Below, in pieces: positions 42,325 to 50,393 of a DNA stretch of 64,000 nucleotides. Numbering within the stretch: the first letter of the stretch is position 1; each line of letters starts with the position of its first letter. The DNA is from JADGNZ01 sp963715895 (lineage in GTDB: Bacteria; Acidobacteriota; Thermoanaerobaculia; Gp7-AA8): NCBI GenBank assembly GCA_963715895.1, contig OY970284.1, forward strand, positions 4,836,001 to 4,900,000, in the 5' to 3' direction. The position numbers and the translations under genes are program-made. A model generated the notes under the pieces. That model was given only the letters and a program-made list of their open reading frames with translations. It searched no databases and was not told the origin of the DNA.

Positions 42325-42673
42325 TACCCAGCATTTCTCACGGCATTGCTTCGCTTCTTGCCACGCCCTTTCGCCGAGAGCCTTCTCCTCCCGCGGTTTT
42401 TTTGCGGGAGGAGAAGAGCCTGCCCTGAGCGAGCGAAGCGAGTCGAAGGGTGCCGACAGGCGGATGAGGAGGGCATATACGCGTCTGAAACGATTCTTGC
42501 GTCGTTGGCCGAACGGCGCTTGAAGCACGAATCGCGCGCGAATAACGCACGCGTGAACGCCCCCTCATCCGCCTGTCGGCACCTTCTCCCCCGCCAGAAA
42601 CCGCGGGGGAGAAGGCCGTCGACGGGTAACAGAGTGCCGGCGATTCAAGTGAGTGTGTGAGAAATGCGGGTTA
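42325..42673. mobile_element. MITE-like element, family C, intact copy
   Basis: About 349 bp. Ends are TACCCAGCATTTCTCAC (left) and GTGAGAAATGCGGGTTA (right). Inside are two convergent hairpins (CTTCTCCTCCCGCGG / CCGCGGGGGAGAAGG types), each next to GTGCCGACAGGCGGATGAG in opposite orientation, around a unique centre. There is no gene inside. The right end supplies the TAA stop of the neighbouring membrane-protein gene. Confidence 0.85.
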
Positions 42674-43933
42674 CCGCCTCACCACCCGCCCCGTCCTCGC
42701 ATCGAGCAGCAGCGGCGCATCGGGAAAGTCGCCGATGTCGATCCCCCGCCGCGGATCGTGCAGCGGCTTCATGGCGTAGTCGATCCGCACCGGCTTTGGC
42801 TCGTGCCGCGCGTAGCGATAGAGATCGCGGTAATTGCGCTGAAACCTCTGGTAACGGCCGTAAACCCCGGCCGCCCCCGCCAGCAGCGGAATGGCCAGGA
42901 CGGCCACCGCCCACCACCGCCGGTCGAGCGCGAAGACGAAGAGCGTGAGCGTGACGGGAACGAGGTAGAGCCGCGGGAGAAAGGTCAGATGCGGGACGGC
43001 CATCACGTAGCGGGCCAGCTCGTGCCCCTGGTAAACCGTGAACATCGACAGATAGATGACGATGGCGCAGCCGACGTACGCGACGAAAGCCACCCGCGCC
43101 CGCCAACCGCGCATGGCCACCAGCGAGAAAGCGAAGGCGACGTATCCGATGATCCCCGGCGGGGCCCACAACGTCTCCCGCCAGTAGCTCTCGACCAGGC
43201 CGGTAATGGTGGGAACGATCATGTCGATCCGAAACTGATGCGTATCGGCGGCCGAGCCGAAAGGCACGACCAGACTGCGTAGTCCGAAGTAGAGGAGGCC
43301 GATGGCGAGTGTGGGAACGGCCACCCGTACCGCGTCGCGAATCTTGATCCGGCCGATGGCGACGAGCAGCAGAAGCAGCGGCAGCGTCATGGCCGCGCTC
43401 TCTTTGAAAAAGAAGGCCACGCCGAAGACGAAGCCCGCTTCCATGTACCAGCCGCGCGCGATCAGTACCACTCCCCATGCAGCCAGCAGCAGCACCGAGG
43501 CATCGAAGATGTTGGCGAACCAGCCGCCCACGATGACCGCGCCGGCGGAGAAGAGCGTGGCGAAGAGGAGGAAGAAATCGCGGCGGGCATCGCGTCCCGC
43601 CCAGGCATCGAGCGCGCGCAACAACAACACCACCGCGCCGAGTATCATCAACATGTTGACGATACGCAGCAGCGGCCAGGCCACGCCAGGCGGAAGGGCA
43701 TGGATCGTCAGCGCCACGATGATGGTCGGGATCGGACGCCAGAACGGAAACGGCGTCTTCACGATCATCGCCACGAGCTGCCCGGCGCTGCGCTGCGCGT
43801 CGCCGAAGATCACCAGCGCGCTGGTCTCATCCCAGACGTCGGCGATGAAGAGCCGCGACATCGCCGCGATCCAGAGGAGGATGACGGCGTAGCTGGCGAG
43901 GCGCCATCCGCGTCGGTCATCCGTTTCGCGCAT
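42671..43933 (-). CDS. Polytopic membrane protein, GT-C/mannosyltransferase-like
   Basis: 420 residues with about ten hydrophobic segments and a short soluble C-terminus (VRIDYAMKPLHDPRRGIDIG). An acidic loop after the first helix (IADVWDETSAL) fits GT-C glycosyltransferases that use lipid-linked sugars, but no family-specific motif is decisive. Its ATG overlaps the phosphohexomutase gene by 17 bp, implying translational coupling and a shared sugar pathway. The stop codon TAA is provided by the terminal base triplet of a MITE-like element. Confidence 0.7.
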   Translation of the reverse strand: MRETDDRRGWRLASYAVILLWIAAMSRLFIADVWDETSALVIFGDAQRSAGQLVAMIVKTPFPFWRPIPTIIVALTIHALPPGVAWPLLRIVNMLMILGAVVLLLRALDAWAGRDARRDFFLLFATLFSAGAVIVGGWFANIFDASVLLLAAWGVVLIARGWYMEAGFVFGVAFFFKESAAMTLPLLLLLVAIGRIKIRDAVRVAVPTLAIGLLYFGLRSLVVPFGSAADTHQFRIDMIVPTITGLVESYWRETLWAPPGIIGYVAFAFSLVAMRGWRARVAFVAYVGCAIVIYLSMFTVYQGHELARYVMAVPHLTFLPRLYLVPVTLTLFVFALDRRWWAVAVLAIPLLAGAAGVYGRYQRFQRNYRDLYRYARHEPKPVRIDYAMKPLHDPRRGIDIGDFPDAPLLLDARTGRVVRR

Positions 43934-45386
43934 CGAGTTCCAGTACTGCCATGTCCAACATCTGGTTGACCCTCTCGGCCTCGGGACTCTCGCAGTAAAT
44001 CCGGATGATCGGCTCCGTCCCCGACTTGCGGAACAGGATCCACGAGCCGTCGTCGAAATTCAGCTTCACGCCGTCGACCTCTTCACGATTGGCGAATCCG
44101 GGTCCGAACGCGTGATCGAGCTCGCCGGCGACGACGCGCGCGATCAGCCGGGCGCAGACCTCCATCGGCCGGTTGAGATCGCGCCGGTCGTAGAACAGCG
44201 CGCCGAACTCCGCTTCCATGTCACCGACGATCCGCGACAACGGCTTGCCGTAATGCGCCACGCACTCGGCCACGAGAAGGCCGGAGAGGATTCCGTCGCG
44301 CTCCGGAAGGAAGTGTCCGAAGCCGATGCCGCCGCTCTCCTCGCCGCCGATGAGGATGTCGCGGGTGAGCATCAGGTCGGCCACGTACTTGAAGCCGATG
44401 GCCGTCTCGTGGAAACCCGCCCCGAGCGCCTTGGCGACCTTCTCCACCAGCCGCGACGTCGAGAACGTCTTGACGATCTCGCCGGAGATTTTCTTTTCAC
44501 GGACCAGATAGAGCGCCAGTAAGGCGATGATCTTCTGCGGCGAGACGAAGGCACCGTTCTCGTCGAGGATGCCGAGGCGGTCGGCGTCGCCGTCGTTGCA
44601 GATGGCGAGGTCGAAGGGGGTCGGGGGTCGGGGGTCGGGAGTCGGAGCGAACCCCGGCGACCTTCTCTTCTCCGACACCCGACCCCCGACTCCCGACCCC
44701 CGCATCGCATCCATCGACGCGCCGAGGTTGTCCGGAATCGGCTCGGGATTCACACCGCCGAATGAGGGATTGATCTCGCCGCGGATCGTGGCCACGTCGA
44801 CGCCGAGGATGCGCGACGGAAGGCCGGCGGAGACGCCATACATCGGGTCGTGCAGGATTCGCCGCGTGGCCGCCTTCTTCACATCGAGCTGCGCCTGCAG
44901 CGCGGCGACGTAGTCGTCGAGCAGGTCGGATTCCTCGATCGAGCCGCCGGCGCGCGGCGACGACTGCCCCAGCGCGGCCGCGATGGCGGCATACATCTCC
45001 GGCAGCCCCGATCCGCCGTACCACGCTTTGAATTTCAGCCCGTTGTAGGTCGCCGGATTGTGGCTGGCCGTGACGATGACGCCGCCGAGGAGCTTGCGGC
45101 GCCAGGCGGTGTAGGAGATCGTCTGGGATGGTGTCGGCCCTTTCGACAGCACCACGTGGAAGCCCGCTGCTTTGAGCGTCTCCGCGACCAGCGCCGCAAA
45201 CTCCCGCGACAGAAAGCGCCGGTCGAACCCCACCACCAGCGCATTCCGATCGATCCCGTCAGGCGGTTCCAGCGTCCGCGCCGCCACGGCGATGGCCTCG
45301 CTCACGCGGCGGACGTTGTCGAAGGTGAACCCGTCCGCGATGACCGCGCGCCACCCGTCGGTACCGAAAATGATTGGCTGAGGCAT
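43917..45386 (-). CDS. Phosphoglucomutase/phosphomannomutase with repeat-derived insert
   Basis: 489 residues, alpha-D-phosphohexomutase family, interconverting hexose 1- and 6-phosphates in the cytoplasm. Motifs: FGTDGWRAVI, TASHNPATYNG (phospho-Ser), NDGDADRLG (Mg2+), GGEESGGIGFG (sugar specificity) and FRKSGTEP (phosphate binding), so it should be active. Between MDAMR and FDLAICNDGDADR there is a 29-residue insert (RGSGVGGRVSEKRRSPGF and a Pro-rich end) encoded by a GGTCGGGGGTCGGGAGTC palindrome, in frame. The insert lies just before the metal loop on a surface segment. A CAGAAT -10-like box is 6 nt before the ATG. Confidence 0.92.
   Translation of the reverse strand: MPQPIIFGTDGWRAVIADGFTFDNVRRVSEAIAVAARTLEPPDGIDRNALVVGFDRRFLSREFAALVAETLKAAGFHVVLSKGPTPSQTISYTAWRRKLLGGVIVTASHNPATYNGLKFKAWYGGSGLPEMYAAIAAALGQSSPRAGGSIEESDLLDDYVAALQAQLDVKKAATRRILHDPMYGVSAGLPSRILGVDVATIRGEINPSFGGVNPEPIPDNLGASMDAMRGSGVGGRVSEKRRSPGFAPTPDPRPPTPFDLAICNDGDADRLGILDENGAFVSPQKIIALLALYLVREKKISGEIVKTFSTSRLVEKVAKALGAGFHETAIGFKYVADLMLTRDILIGGEESGGIGFGHFLPERDGILSGLLVAECVAHYGKPLSRIVGDMEAEFGALFYDRRDLNRPMEVCARLIARVVAGELDHAFGPGFANREEVDGVKLNFDDGSWILFRKSGTEPIIRIYCESPEAERVNQMLDMAVLELDARNG
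44616..44702. repeat. In-frame palindromic repeat inside the phosphohexomutase gene
   Basis: GGGGGTCGGGGGTCGGGGGT and GGGAGTCGG on the left pair with CCGACACCCGACCCCCGACT and CCCGACCCC on the right. The same words are present at 2873-2910. 87 bp, that is 29 codons, so the reading frame is preserved. Confidence 0.85.
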
Positions 45387-45392
45387 CGGCGC

Positions 45393-45398
45393 ATTCTG
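45393..45398 (-). promoter_or_regulatory. Possible leaderless -10 box of the phosphohexomutase gene
   Basis: On the minus strand CAGAAT ends 6 nt before the ATG. It keeps only the second A and final T of TAnnnT and is weaker than the others. Confidence 0.3.
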
Positions 45399-45423
45399 AC
45401 ATGCTGCGACGTCTGCGCTGGCG

Positions 45424-45641
45424 CGCGTTGTCGGTTATCGGTTATCAGTTGTCGCGCGGCTGCCGCTAGGCACAGACAAGAGTGTCTGTGCCACATTAGT
45501 CCTCGCTTTGTGGCTCAGACCTCATGGCTCGGCACAGACCGTTAGCCAAAAAGCGGCGGCCAATGTGGCACAGACACTCTTGTCTGTGCCCAGCGGCGCA
45601 GCCGCGCGATAACCGACAACCGATAACCGACAACCCCAGAC
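45424..45641. repeat. Nested palindrome with two self-complementary inner elements
   Basis: Outer arms GTTGTCGGTTATCGGTTATC with CGCGCGGCTGC, and their complements on the right (45598-45640). Inner arms GGCACAGACA, AGAG, TGTCTGTGCC plus ACATT (45470-45498) and AATGT plus GGCACAGACA, CTCT, TGTCTGTGCC (45561-45589). Each inner arm is itself a 10-bp-stem hairpin. The centre is unique. It lies between divergent genes. Confidence 0.9.
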
Positions 45642-45657
45642 TCGCAACGCGCCGCGA

Positions 45658-45663
45658 TACCAT
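45658..45663 (+). promoter_or_regulatory. Predicted leaderless -10 box
   Basis: TACCAT ends exactly 6 nt (CCCCCC) before the ATG of the DinB-like gene. No ribosome site is present. Confidence 0.45.
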
Positions 45664-45669
45664 CCCCCC

Positions 45670-46185
45670 ATGGACCCCACCACCCGCGATCTCCTCCGCC
45701 ACTTCCTGGCGGCGCTCGCCTACCGCACGCAAAAAGCTCTCCGCGATGCGCCCGAATCGTTCGCAGGCTTCCAGGCCGGCGAAGGGGTCCGCACGCCGCA
45801 GGATCTGTTGCGCCACATGACCAGCGTCCTCGGCTACGCGCGCACCTTCATCATCGGCGGCTCCTACACCGCCAAACTCCTTCCCGACATGCAGAGCGAG
45901 ATCGCCCGCTTCCACAAAATGCTCGAAGACCTCGGCACGCGCCTGCGCGAAGGGGCGACGTTCACCGGGACAACCCCGGACGCGATCCTGCAAGGTCCCT
46001 TCTCCGACGCCATGACCCACGCCGGACAACTGGCCCTGCTCCGCCGTCTGGCCGGATCGCCCGTCCCGCCGGAGAACTTCGTCAAGGCGGACATCCACGC
46101 CGAGAATGTCAGCGCGGACCAGGCCGCACCCGTGAGCCCCGATGACGATTGGGATCCGCGCGGCGGTGTCGCCGGGAAGGGCTGA
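45670..46185 (+). CDS. DinB-like protein
   Basis: 171 residues, helical, with the DinB four-helix-bundle pattern: PQDLLRHMTSVLGYA and SDAMTHAGQLALLRRLAG supply His residues typical of the metal site. Members include bacillithiol S-transferase-like and maleylpyruvate-isomerase-like thiol enzymes, but most are uncharacterised. No signal peptide is seen. It converges on the next gene, their stops 3 bp apart. Confidence 0.78.
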   Translation: MDPTTRDLLRHFLAALAYRTQKALRDAPESFAGFQAGEGVRTPQDLLRHMTSVLGYARTFIIGGSYTAKLLPDMQSEIARFHKMLEDLGTRLREGATFTGTTPDAILQGPFSDAMTHAGQLALLRRLAGSPVPPENFVKADIHAENVSADQAAPVSPDDDWDPRGGVAGKG

Positions 46186-46188
46186 GTC

Positions 46189-46662
46189 TCACTGCTGCTT
46201 GAAGATGCCGCCCGAGAGAACCGGCTTTGGCGCGGTCGACGTACCGGGAGCCTTGACGATGGTGACCCCTTTCCCATCGCCGACGATTTCCGTTCCATGC
46301 CCCTCGACGGCAACCGGCGTCGGAGCGATGGTGGTGGTGGTCACCGGCACATTCGTATTCGTCCCGAGGACCTGCTCCTGCGCCGCCGGCGCGACAAGCA
46401 TCGGATCCGGCGCGGTCTGATCAGCCACGGTCCCTTCGTCGATGACGTCCGTCTTTCGCTCGATGCGGTTGCCCGCCGTCGCCTCGCTCCCGAAGAGCCC
46501 GCCGGTCGCACCGTGCTGTCTTCCTCGATAGATCGAGAACGAGGCGATGACGACCGCAACCGCAAGCATCGAAATCGCGCAGTTCCTGATCGTCAGGATG
46601 CGGCGCCCCTGCCGCCGATCGCGGATCGGAACGATCAGCAGAGGCTGTCGGGAAGGAAGCAT
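46189..46662 (-). CDS. Single-pass membrane protein, hypothetical
   Basis: 157 residues. A basic N-terminus (RDRRQGRRILTIRN) precedes one membrane helix (CAISMLAVAVVIASFSIY), then a Thr/Pro/Val-rich extracytoplasmic tail. The N-in orientation is suggested by the positive charges. I start at 46662; upstream codons come from the GGTTATC repeat. Function unknown. Confidence 0.6.
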   Translation of the reverse strand: MLPSRQPLLIVPIRDRRQGRRILTIRNCAISMLAVAVVIASFSIYRGRQHGATGGLFGSEATAGNRIERKTDVIDEGTVADQTAPDPMLVAPAAQEQVLGTNTNVPVTTTTIAPTPVAVEGHGTEIVGDGKGVTIVKAPGTSTAPKPVLSGGIFKQQ

Positions 46663-46703
46663 GCCTGAAACTACTGCGAGCGGGCTGCCATGTCTGGCTT
46701 CGC

Positions 46704-46812
46704 CGTTGTCGGTTATCGGTTGTCGGTTGTTAGTTGGTCTACGGCGGCGGCCTCGGCTGGAGCAGACTAAACGCACGAACCACCGACAACTGACAACCGA
46801 CAACCGATAACG
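46704..46812. repeat. Mirror-arm GGTTGTC/GGTTATC palindrome
   Basis: CGTTGTCGGTTATCGGTTGTC pairs with GACAACCGACAACCGATAACG around a ~45-bp centre containing ACGGCGGCGGCCTCGG. It lies between divergent genes and ends 17 bp before the ATPase -10 box. Confidence 0.85.
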
Positions 46813-46828
46813 CGCGATAGCGCAGTGT

Positions 46829-46834
46829 TACGCT
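46829..46834 (+). promoter_or_regulatory. Predicted leaderless -10 box of the ABC ATPase gene
   Basis: TACGCT ends exactly 6 nt before the ATG. No ribosome site is visible. Confidence 0.45.
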
Positions 46835-46840
46835 TACCCC

Positions 46841-47917
46841 ATGTCCTCCGTCACCTTCACCGAAGTCGCCAAGCGATACGGCGACGTCTCCGTCATCGAG
46901 CATCTCAACCTCGATGTGAACGACCATGAGCTGATGGTCCTGGTCGGCCCCTCGGGATGCGGGAAGTCGACGGCGCTACGGATGATCGCCGGGCTGGAGG
47001 ATGTGAGCGCCGGGACGATCTCCATCGGCGGGCGGGTGGTGAACGAGCTGGCGCCGAAGGACCGCGACATCGCCATGGTCTTTCAGAGCTACGCGCTCTA
47101 TCCGCACATGACCGTGCGCGAGAACCTCGAGTTCGGATTGCGCATGCGCAAAGTCCCCGCCGACGAGCGCGCCCGCCGCGTGGCCTCGGCCGCGGAGATT
47201 CTGGGCATGTCGCAGCTCCTCGATCGCAAACCAAAGGACCTCTCCGGCGGACAGCGCCAACGCGTCGCCGTCGGCCGCGCCATCGTGCGCCAGCCGGCGG
47301 TCTTTCTTTTCGACGAGCCGCTCTCGAACCTCGACGCCAAGCTGCGCGTACAGACACGCGCCGAGATCACCAGGCTCCAGGCCACGCTCGGCACGACCTC
47401 GGTCTACGTGACGCACGATCAGGTCGAGGCCATGACCATGGGCCACCGCATCACCGTCATGCGCGACGGGAAGATCCAGCAGGTCGGCACGCCGCGCCAG
47501 GTCTACCAGTCGCCGGCCAACGCCTTCGTGGCGCAGTTCATCGGTACGCCGCCAATGAACCTGATTCCGGCTACCGTTTCCGGCGGGATGCTGCAGGCTT
47601 CATCGTTCACGCTGCCGCTGCCTGAGAAGTTCCGCGTGTCCGAGGGACAGCGCGTCCTGGCCGGAATCCGCCCCGAACACATCCGTCACGCGTCGAATGG
47701 CGACGCTCCCATCCATGCAAACGTCGACGTCGTCGAGCCGATCGGACACGAGACGATCGTCTATGCCAGCGCCGGCAACGAGAAGCTCGTCGCCATCTTC
47801 GATCCCGACTCGACGCCGCGCGCGGGAGAGACCATCGCCATGTCGGTCGACAGCGAGGCCATGCACCTGTTCGACGCGGAGACGAGCGAGAGCCTGCGCC
47901 CGCGCACCGCGGGATAG
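46841..47917 (+). CDS. Sugar ABC transporter ATPase, MalK/UgpC-like
   Basis: 358 residues, the CUT1-type ATPase. Walker A GPSGCGKST, Q-loop VFQSYALYPHM, signature LSGGQRQRVAVGRA, Walker B VFLFDEPLSNLD, and H-loop VTHDQ are present, followed by the C-terminal OB/TOBE regulatory domain (LAGIRPEHIRH). It has no adjacent membrane components. In many bacteria one such ATPase (MsmX/UgpC type) serves several CUT1 importers; the permease pair at 58598-60291 is the obvious partner here. Confidence 0.93.
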   Translation: MSSVTFTEVAKRYGDVSVIEHLNLDVNDHELMVLVGPSGCGKSTALRMIAGLEDVSAGTISIGGRVVNELAPKDRDIAMVFQSYALYPHMTVRENLEFGLRMRKVPADERARRVASAAEILGMSQLLDRKPKDLSGGQRQRVAVGRAIVRQPAVFLFDEPLSNLDAKLRVQTRAEITRLQATLGTTSVYVTHDQVEAMTMGHRITVMRDGKIQQVGTPRQVYQSPANAFVAQFIGTPPMNLIPATVSGGMLQASSFTLPLPEKFRVSEGQRVLAGIRPEHIRHASNGDAPIHANVDVVEPIGHETIVYASAGNEKLVAIFDPDSTPRAGETIAMSVDSEAMHLFDAETSESLRPRTAG

Positions 47918-47928
47918 CACAGCGACAG

Positions 47929-48092
47929 AGCGCAGCGCCCGGAGCGCTGGCGTCTCGCCGGCTGGCTCGGGGGCGTCTCGCCCCCGACCGTGGGCACACC
48001 AAACTTTTCGATGGTAACGACGCAGCGTCTCATCAAACATCCCCGCGCACCCTCAGCGGCGAGACGCCAGCGCTCCGGTTGGTCGCTGCGCT
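47929..48092. repeat. Long imperfect palindrome downstream of the ATPase gene
   Basis: GAGCGCAGCGCCCGGAGCGC and TGGCGTCTCGCCG on the left pair with CGGCGAGACGCCA and GCGCTCCGGTTGGTCGCTGC on the right, with a smaller GGGGGCGTCTCGCCCCC hairpin inside the left half. MITE-like; no gene inside. Confidence 0.75.
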
Positions 48093-48093
48093 C

Positions 48094-48136
48094 CCAAAAA
48101 CAAAATGCGCGGGCGCGCCTTCGGACGCGCCCGCGC
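48094..48136 (-). terminator. Rho-independent terminator of the 48166-48714 gene
   Basis: On the minus strand an 11-bp GC stem (GCGCGGGCGCG with its complement) is followed by ATTTTGTTTTT. Confidence 0.85.
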
Positions 48137-48165
48137 GGGGCTTACTGCACGCTAACGGCTCCGCG

Positions 48166-48714
48166 TCACTTTGTCGGAGTCGTTGGTGACGTCGGGGTCA
48201 CCGGGGGCACCGGCGCCGGGGCCGGCTTGGACTTGCCGTTCCGTCCACGTTTGCCGAGGGCGCGGCTCATGTCGGCGACATGCGGGGCGAGATCGGCAGT
48301 CTCGGGAAGTTTGGCCAGACGCTGGGCAATGGCATAGGTGGTGAGTGCTTCACTCCCCGCCTTGTGCCTCGCCGTGACGACGCTGTGCCGGACGAACTGA
48401 GCCAACGCTTCCAGCTCATCCGCAAACGGCTCATACGCATCCGCATAACTCAACAGGTCGCGGAGTCGCGCCGCATCGGCGCCTCCCTTCCGGACGAGTG
48501 GCTCGCTGTTCGTCACCGCCACCGCCGTCAGTTCGACGAACTGCGCCGGAACCGTGGCTGCGCTGACCAGCTTCCGTGTGGCGCTTGGCGAATCCGGGAT
48601 CACCAGATCCGGAACCCGATCTCTCATCGCTCGAACATCCGCGACGAGCAGTTGCGCCGCATCGGCGTGCGACGCCGGTGTATTGGTAACGGGTACTTCA
48701 GGTATCTGAGTCAT
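48166..48714 (-). CDS. Hypothetical protein, 182 residues
   Basis: Unknown family. Start at 48714 has AGGAGA 5-6 nt upstream. The protein is helical and Ala/Leu-rich in the middle, with a C-terminal Lys/Pro/Thr tail (PAPAPVPPVTPTSPTTPTK). Soluble, no signal. Bounded by its own terminator, so monocistronic at the 3' end. Confidence 0.6.
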   Translation of the reverse strand: MTQIPEVPVTNTPASHADAAQLLVADVRAMRDRVPDLVIPDSPSATRKLVSAATVPAQFVELTAVAVTNSEPLVRKGGADAARLRDLLSYADAYEPFADELEALAQFVRHSVVTARHKAGSEALTTYAIAQRLAKLPETADLAPHVADMSRALGKRGRNGKSKPAPAPVPPVTPTSPTTPTK

Positions 48715-48749
48715 AACGTTCTCCTTTCTCAGTCTCAAACTTGCAGTGA

Positions 48750-49433
48750 TCAGAGCGAGCAAGTTGAGACGAGCGGAGGAGCACGACCCCGCGAAACCCG
48801 TCTTGGAGCTTCGGCGACGGTCACGCGAACAGACCGCTGACGCCGGATATGAATGCAGCAAATACGATCGTTCTCGATCGACAGAACCTGCGGCGCCGGA
48901 TGCCGGGCCAGGACCGGAACCGGATGGACGCGCCTCTTGAGCAGCTCGGAAATGTCGATCGGCGCGGTGCCGCTGTTGATGTAGTCTGACAACTCGGCGA
49001 ACGTTTCATCGAACCGGTTCGAGATCATGGCCAGTTGCCTGGCGGCCTCGATCCAGCGCTCCATGGCCGCGATCATCCGCGCCGGGGCCTCGTTCGCATC
49101 TGCCGGTGCCTCGGCGATGCGAGCGTTCGTCGCGCTCATACAAACGATGCTGCGCTCCAGCCGCTCCGCGGCTTCGCAGAGCAACCCTGACGCGCGCTGC
49201 ATCTTATGCGTCGCCAGCATCGGGTGTTCCACGAGGATCGCCTCGCAGTGGTCGATGATCCGGCGACAGATCGCGATCCGGCGCTCGGTGGAATCGATGG
49301 CACTCCCGGCCCCGCGGAACGGACGACGCCACGATTCCCCGTGACCCCGCCGTGATCCGCGTGAACGCACCCCGGCCCGCCGCGACTTTTTCGCGTTCCT
49401 TTCCGGTGCGGATCGAATGCTTGCGTTCGTCAT
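48750..49433 (-). CDS. Hypothetical helical protein, 227 residues
   Basis: Unknown family. A strongly basic N-terminus (about residues 10-40, many Arg) suggests nucleic-acid binding, followed by a helical region with several Cys (AICRRIIDHCEAIL) and a basic C-terminus. Start codon at 49433 lies only 24 bp from the divergent start of the heptapeptide-repeat gene, so the two share one promoter region. Confidence 0.5.
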   Translation of the reverse strand: MTNASIRSAPERNAKKSRRAGVRSRGSRRGHGESWRRPFRGAGSAIDSTERRIAICRRIIDHCEAILVEHPMLATHKMQRASGLLCEAAERLERSIVCMSATNARIAEAPADANEAPARMIAAMERWIEAARQLAMISNRFDETFAELSDYINSGTAPIDISELLKRRVHPVPVLARHPAPQVLSIENDRICCIHIRRQRSVRVTVAEAPRRVSRGRAPPLVSTCSL

Positions 49434-49457
49434 GAGGCGGACGATATAGGTCCGAAA

Positions 49458-49811
49458 ATGCGAAATGTCAATAGGTTGCCAAACAAATATGCCGCGATTA
49501 CGGAAACAACCTACCGAAAACAACCAGAATCACTCATATTGACAGCTCCAGGCTTGTCGAATTCAGGCCGAGGAGTGTCTGCGACAGGCCGAGGCGTAAC
49601 GACGACAGGTCGAGGCGTGTCGGCAACAGGCCGAGGCGTGACGACGACGGGCCGAGGCGTGACAGCGACAGGCCGAGGCGTGTCATCAACAGCCCGAGGC
49701 GTGACAACGACAGGCCGAGGCGTGTCAGCAACAGGCCGAGGCGTGACGACGACAGGGCGAGGCGTGACGACGACAGGGCGAGGCGTGTCATCGACAATCC
49801 TGGGCTTGTAA
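49458..49811 (+). CDS. GRGV heptapeptide-repeat protein
   Basis: 117 residues. After a ~30-residue lead, eleven or twelve repeats of T-G-R-G-V-[ST]-[TAS] fill residues 35-113. Between copies most base changes are at third positions (GGC/GGT/GGG, GTG/GTA, ACA/ACG, TCT/TCG/TCA) while residues are kept, supporting this frame over the two open minus-strand frames (TPRPVVV and SRLGL type). The basic, Gly-rich composition resembles RGG-like low-complexity RNA-binding tracts. No domain is recognised. Start follows ATATAGGT. Confidence 0.55.
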   Translation: MRNVNRLPNKYAAITETTYRKQPESLILTAPGLSNSGRGVSATGRGVTTTGRGVSATGRGVTTTGRGVTATGRGVSSTARGVTTTGRGVSATGRGVTTTGRGVTTTGRGVSSTILGL

Positions 49812-49987
49812 AACTCACGCGAATCGCCGTCACCGCATGTACAGACATCTGAACCCGCCGACGATAACGCCCCTGGGACTACCTCCTGACCGCGGCAGGA
49901 ACCCGAGCCCGCGTTCACTCCCTGTGTCGGCCGACTCTTCTCGCTCGATGCTTCGCGTAGGCGACCTGCCATCGTCGGCAAGTCGGC

Positions 49988-50374
49988 TCAAAACTCCATC
50001 AGCAGCCGTTCACCACCGACGGTCAGGACGACGGCGATGACAAGGACGGATCCAGTGATCCAGTTTCGACGCCACAGAAATTCGACGCCGCAGACGAAGG
50101 CGGCGAAGATGGCCACGGCCAGCCAATCGTGCAATACCAGGAAAATCAGTATCGGTGGCGCGATGAGAGCGTCGGATGTAAGCGCCATGACTGTGGCGAT
50201 CAGAAGATAGATTTCGACGAGCAGCAGGAAACGTCCGACGCTCAGCAGACGAAGGCTGCCTGTCTCGTTCGCCGGTTGAGCCTCAAGGCCTCGGTGAAAA
50301 ATTGACGGTGGGTTGCTCACGATCTTCCTGCTCCCCGCCCATGCGATGGCGACGTGAAATAGTACCGCCATCAT
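49988..50374 (-). CDS. Small membrane protein, hypothetical
   Basis: 128 residues with three hydrophobic segments (about 50-72, 77-98 and 108-125) and a short N-terminal region. The start at 50374 is chosen because upstream codons run into a palindromic element. No family is recognised. The 49812-49987 gap to the repeat gene holds no clear feature. Confidence 0.5.
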   Translation of the reverse strand: MMAVLFHVAIAWAGSRKIVSNPPSIFHRGLEAQPANETGSLRLLSVGRFLLLVEIYLLIATVMALTSDALIAPPILIFLVLHDWLAVAIFAAFVCGVEFLWRRNWITGSVLVIAVVLTVGGERLLMEF

Positions 50375-50393
50375 CGAAGACAACTCCCCGGAT

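Noticed and set aside
42250..42528. N-terminal extension of the E1 dehydrogenase
   Set aside because: It is translated from a MITE-like element and lacks E1 homology; the GTG at 42249 begins the family-like sequence.
39955..42660. 901-residue plus-strand open frame opposite the E1 gene
   Set aside because: It is a GC-rich antisense shadow of the E1 gene, with Arg/Gly/His/Asp-rich composition and no domain.
49511..49981. Minus-strand TPRPVVV repeat protein
   Set aside because: In that frame the changes between repeats alter residues (V/A/D), whereas the plus frame changes are mostly synonymous.
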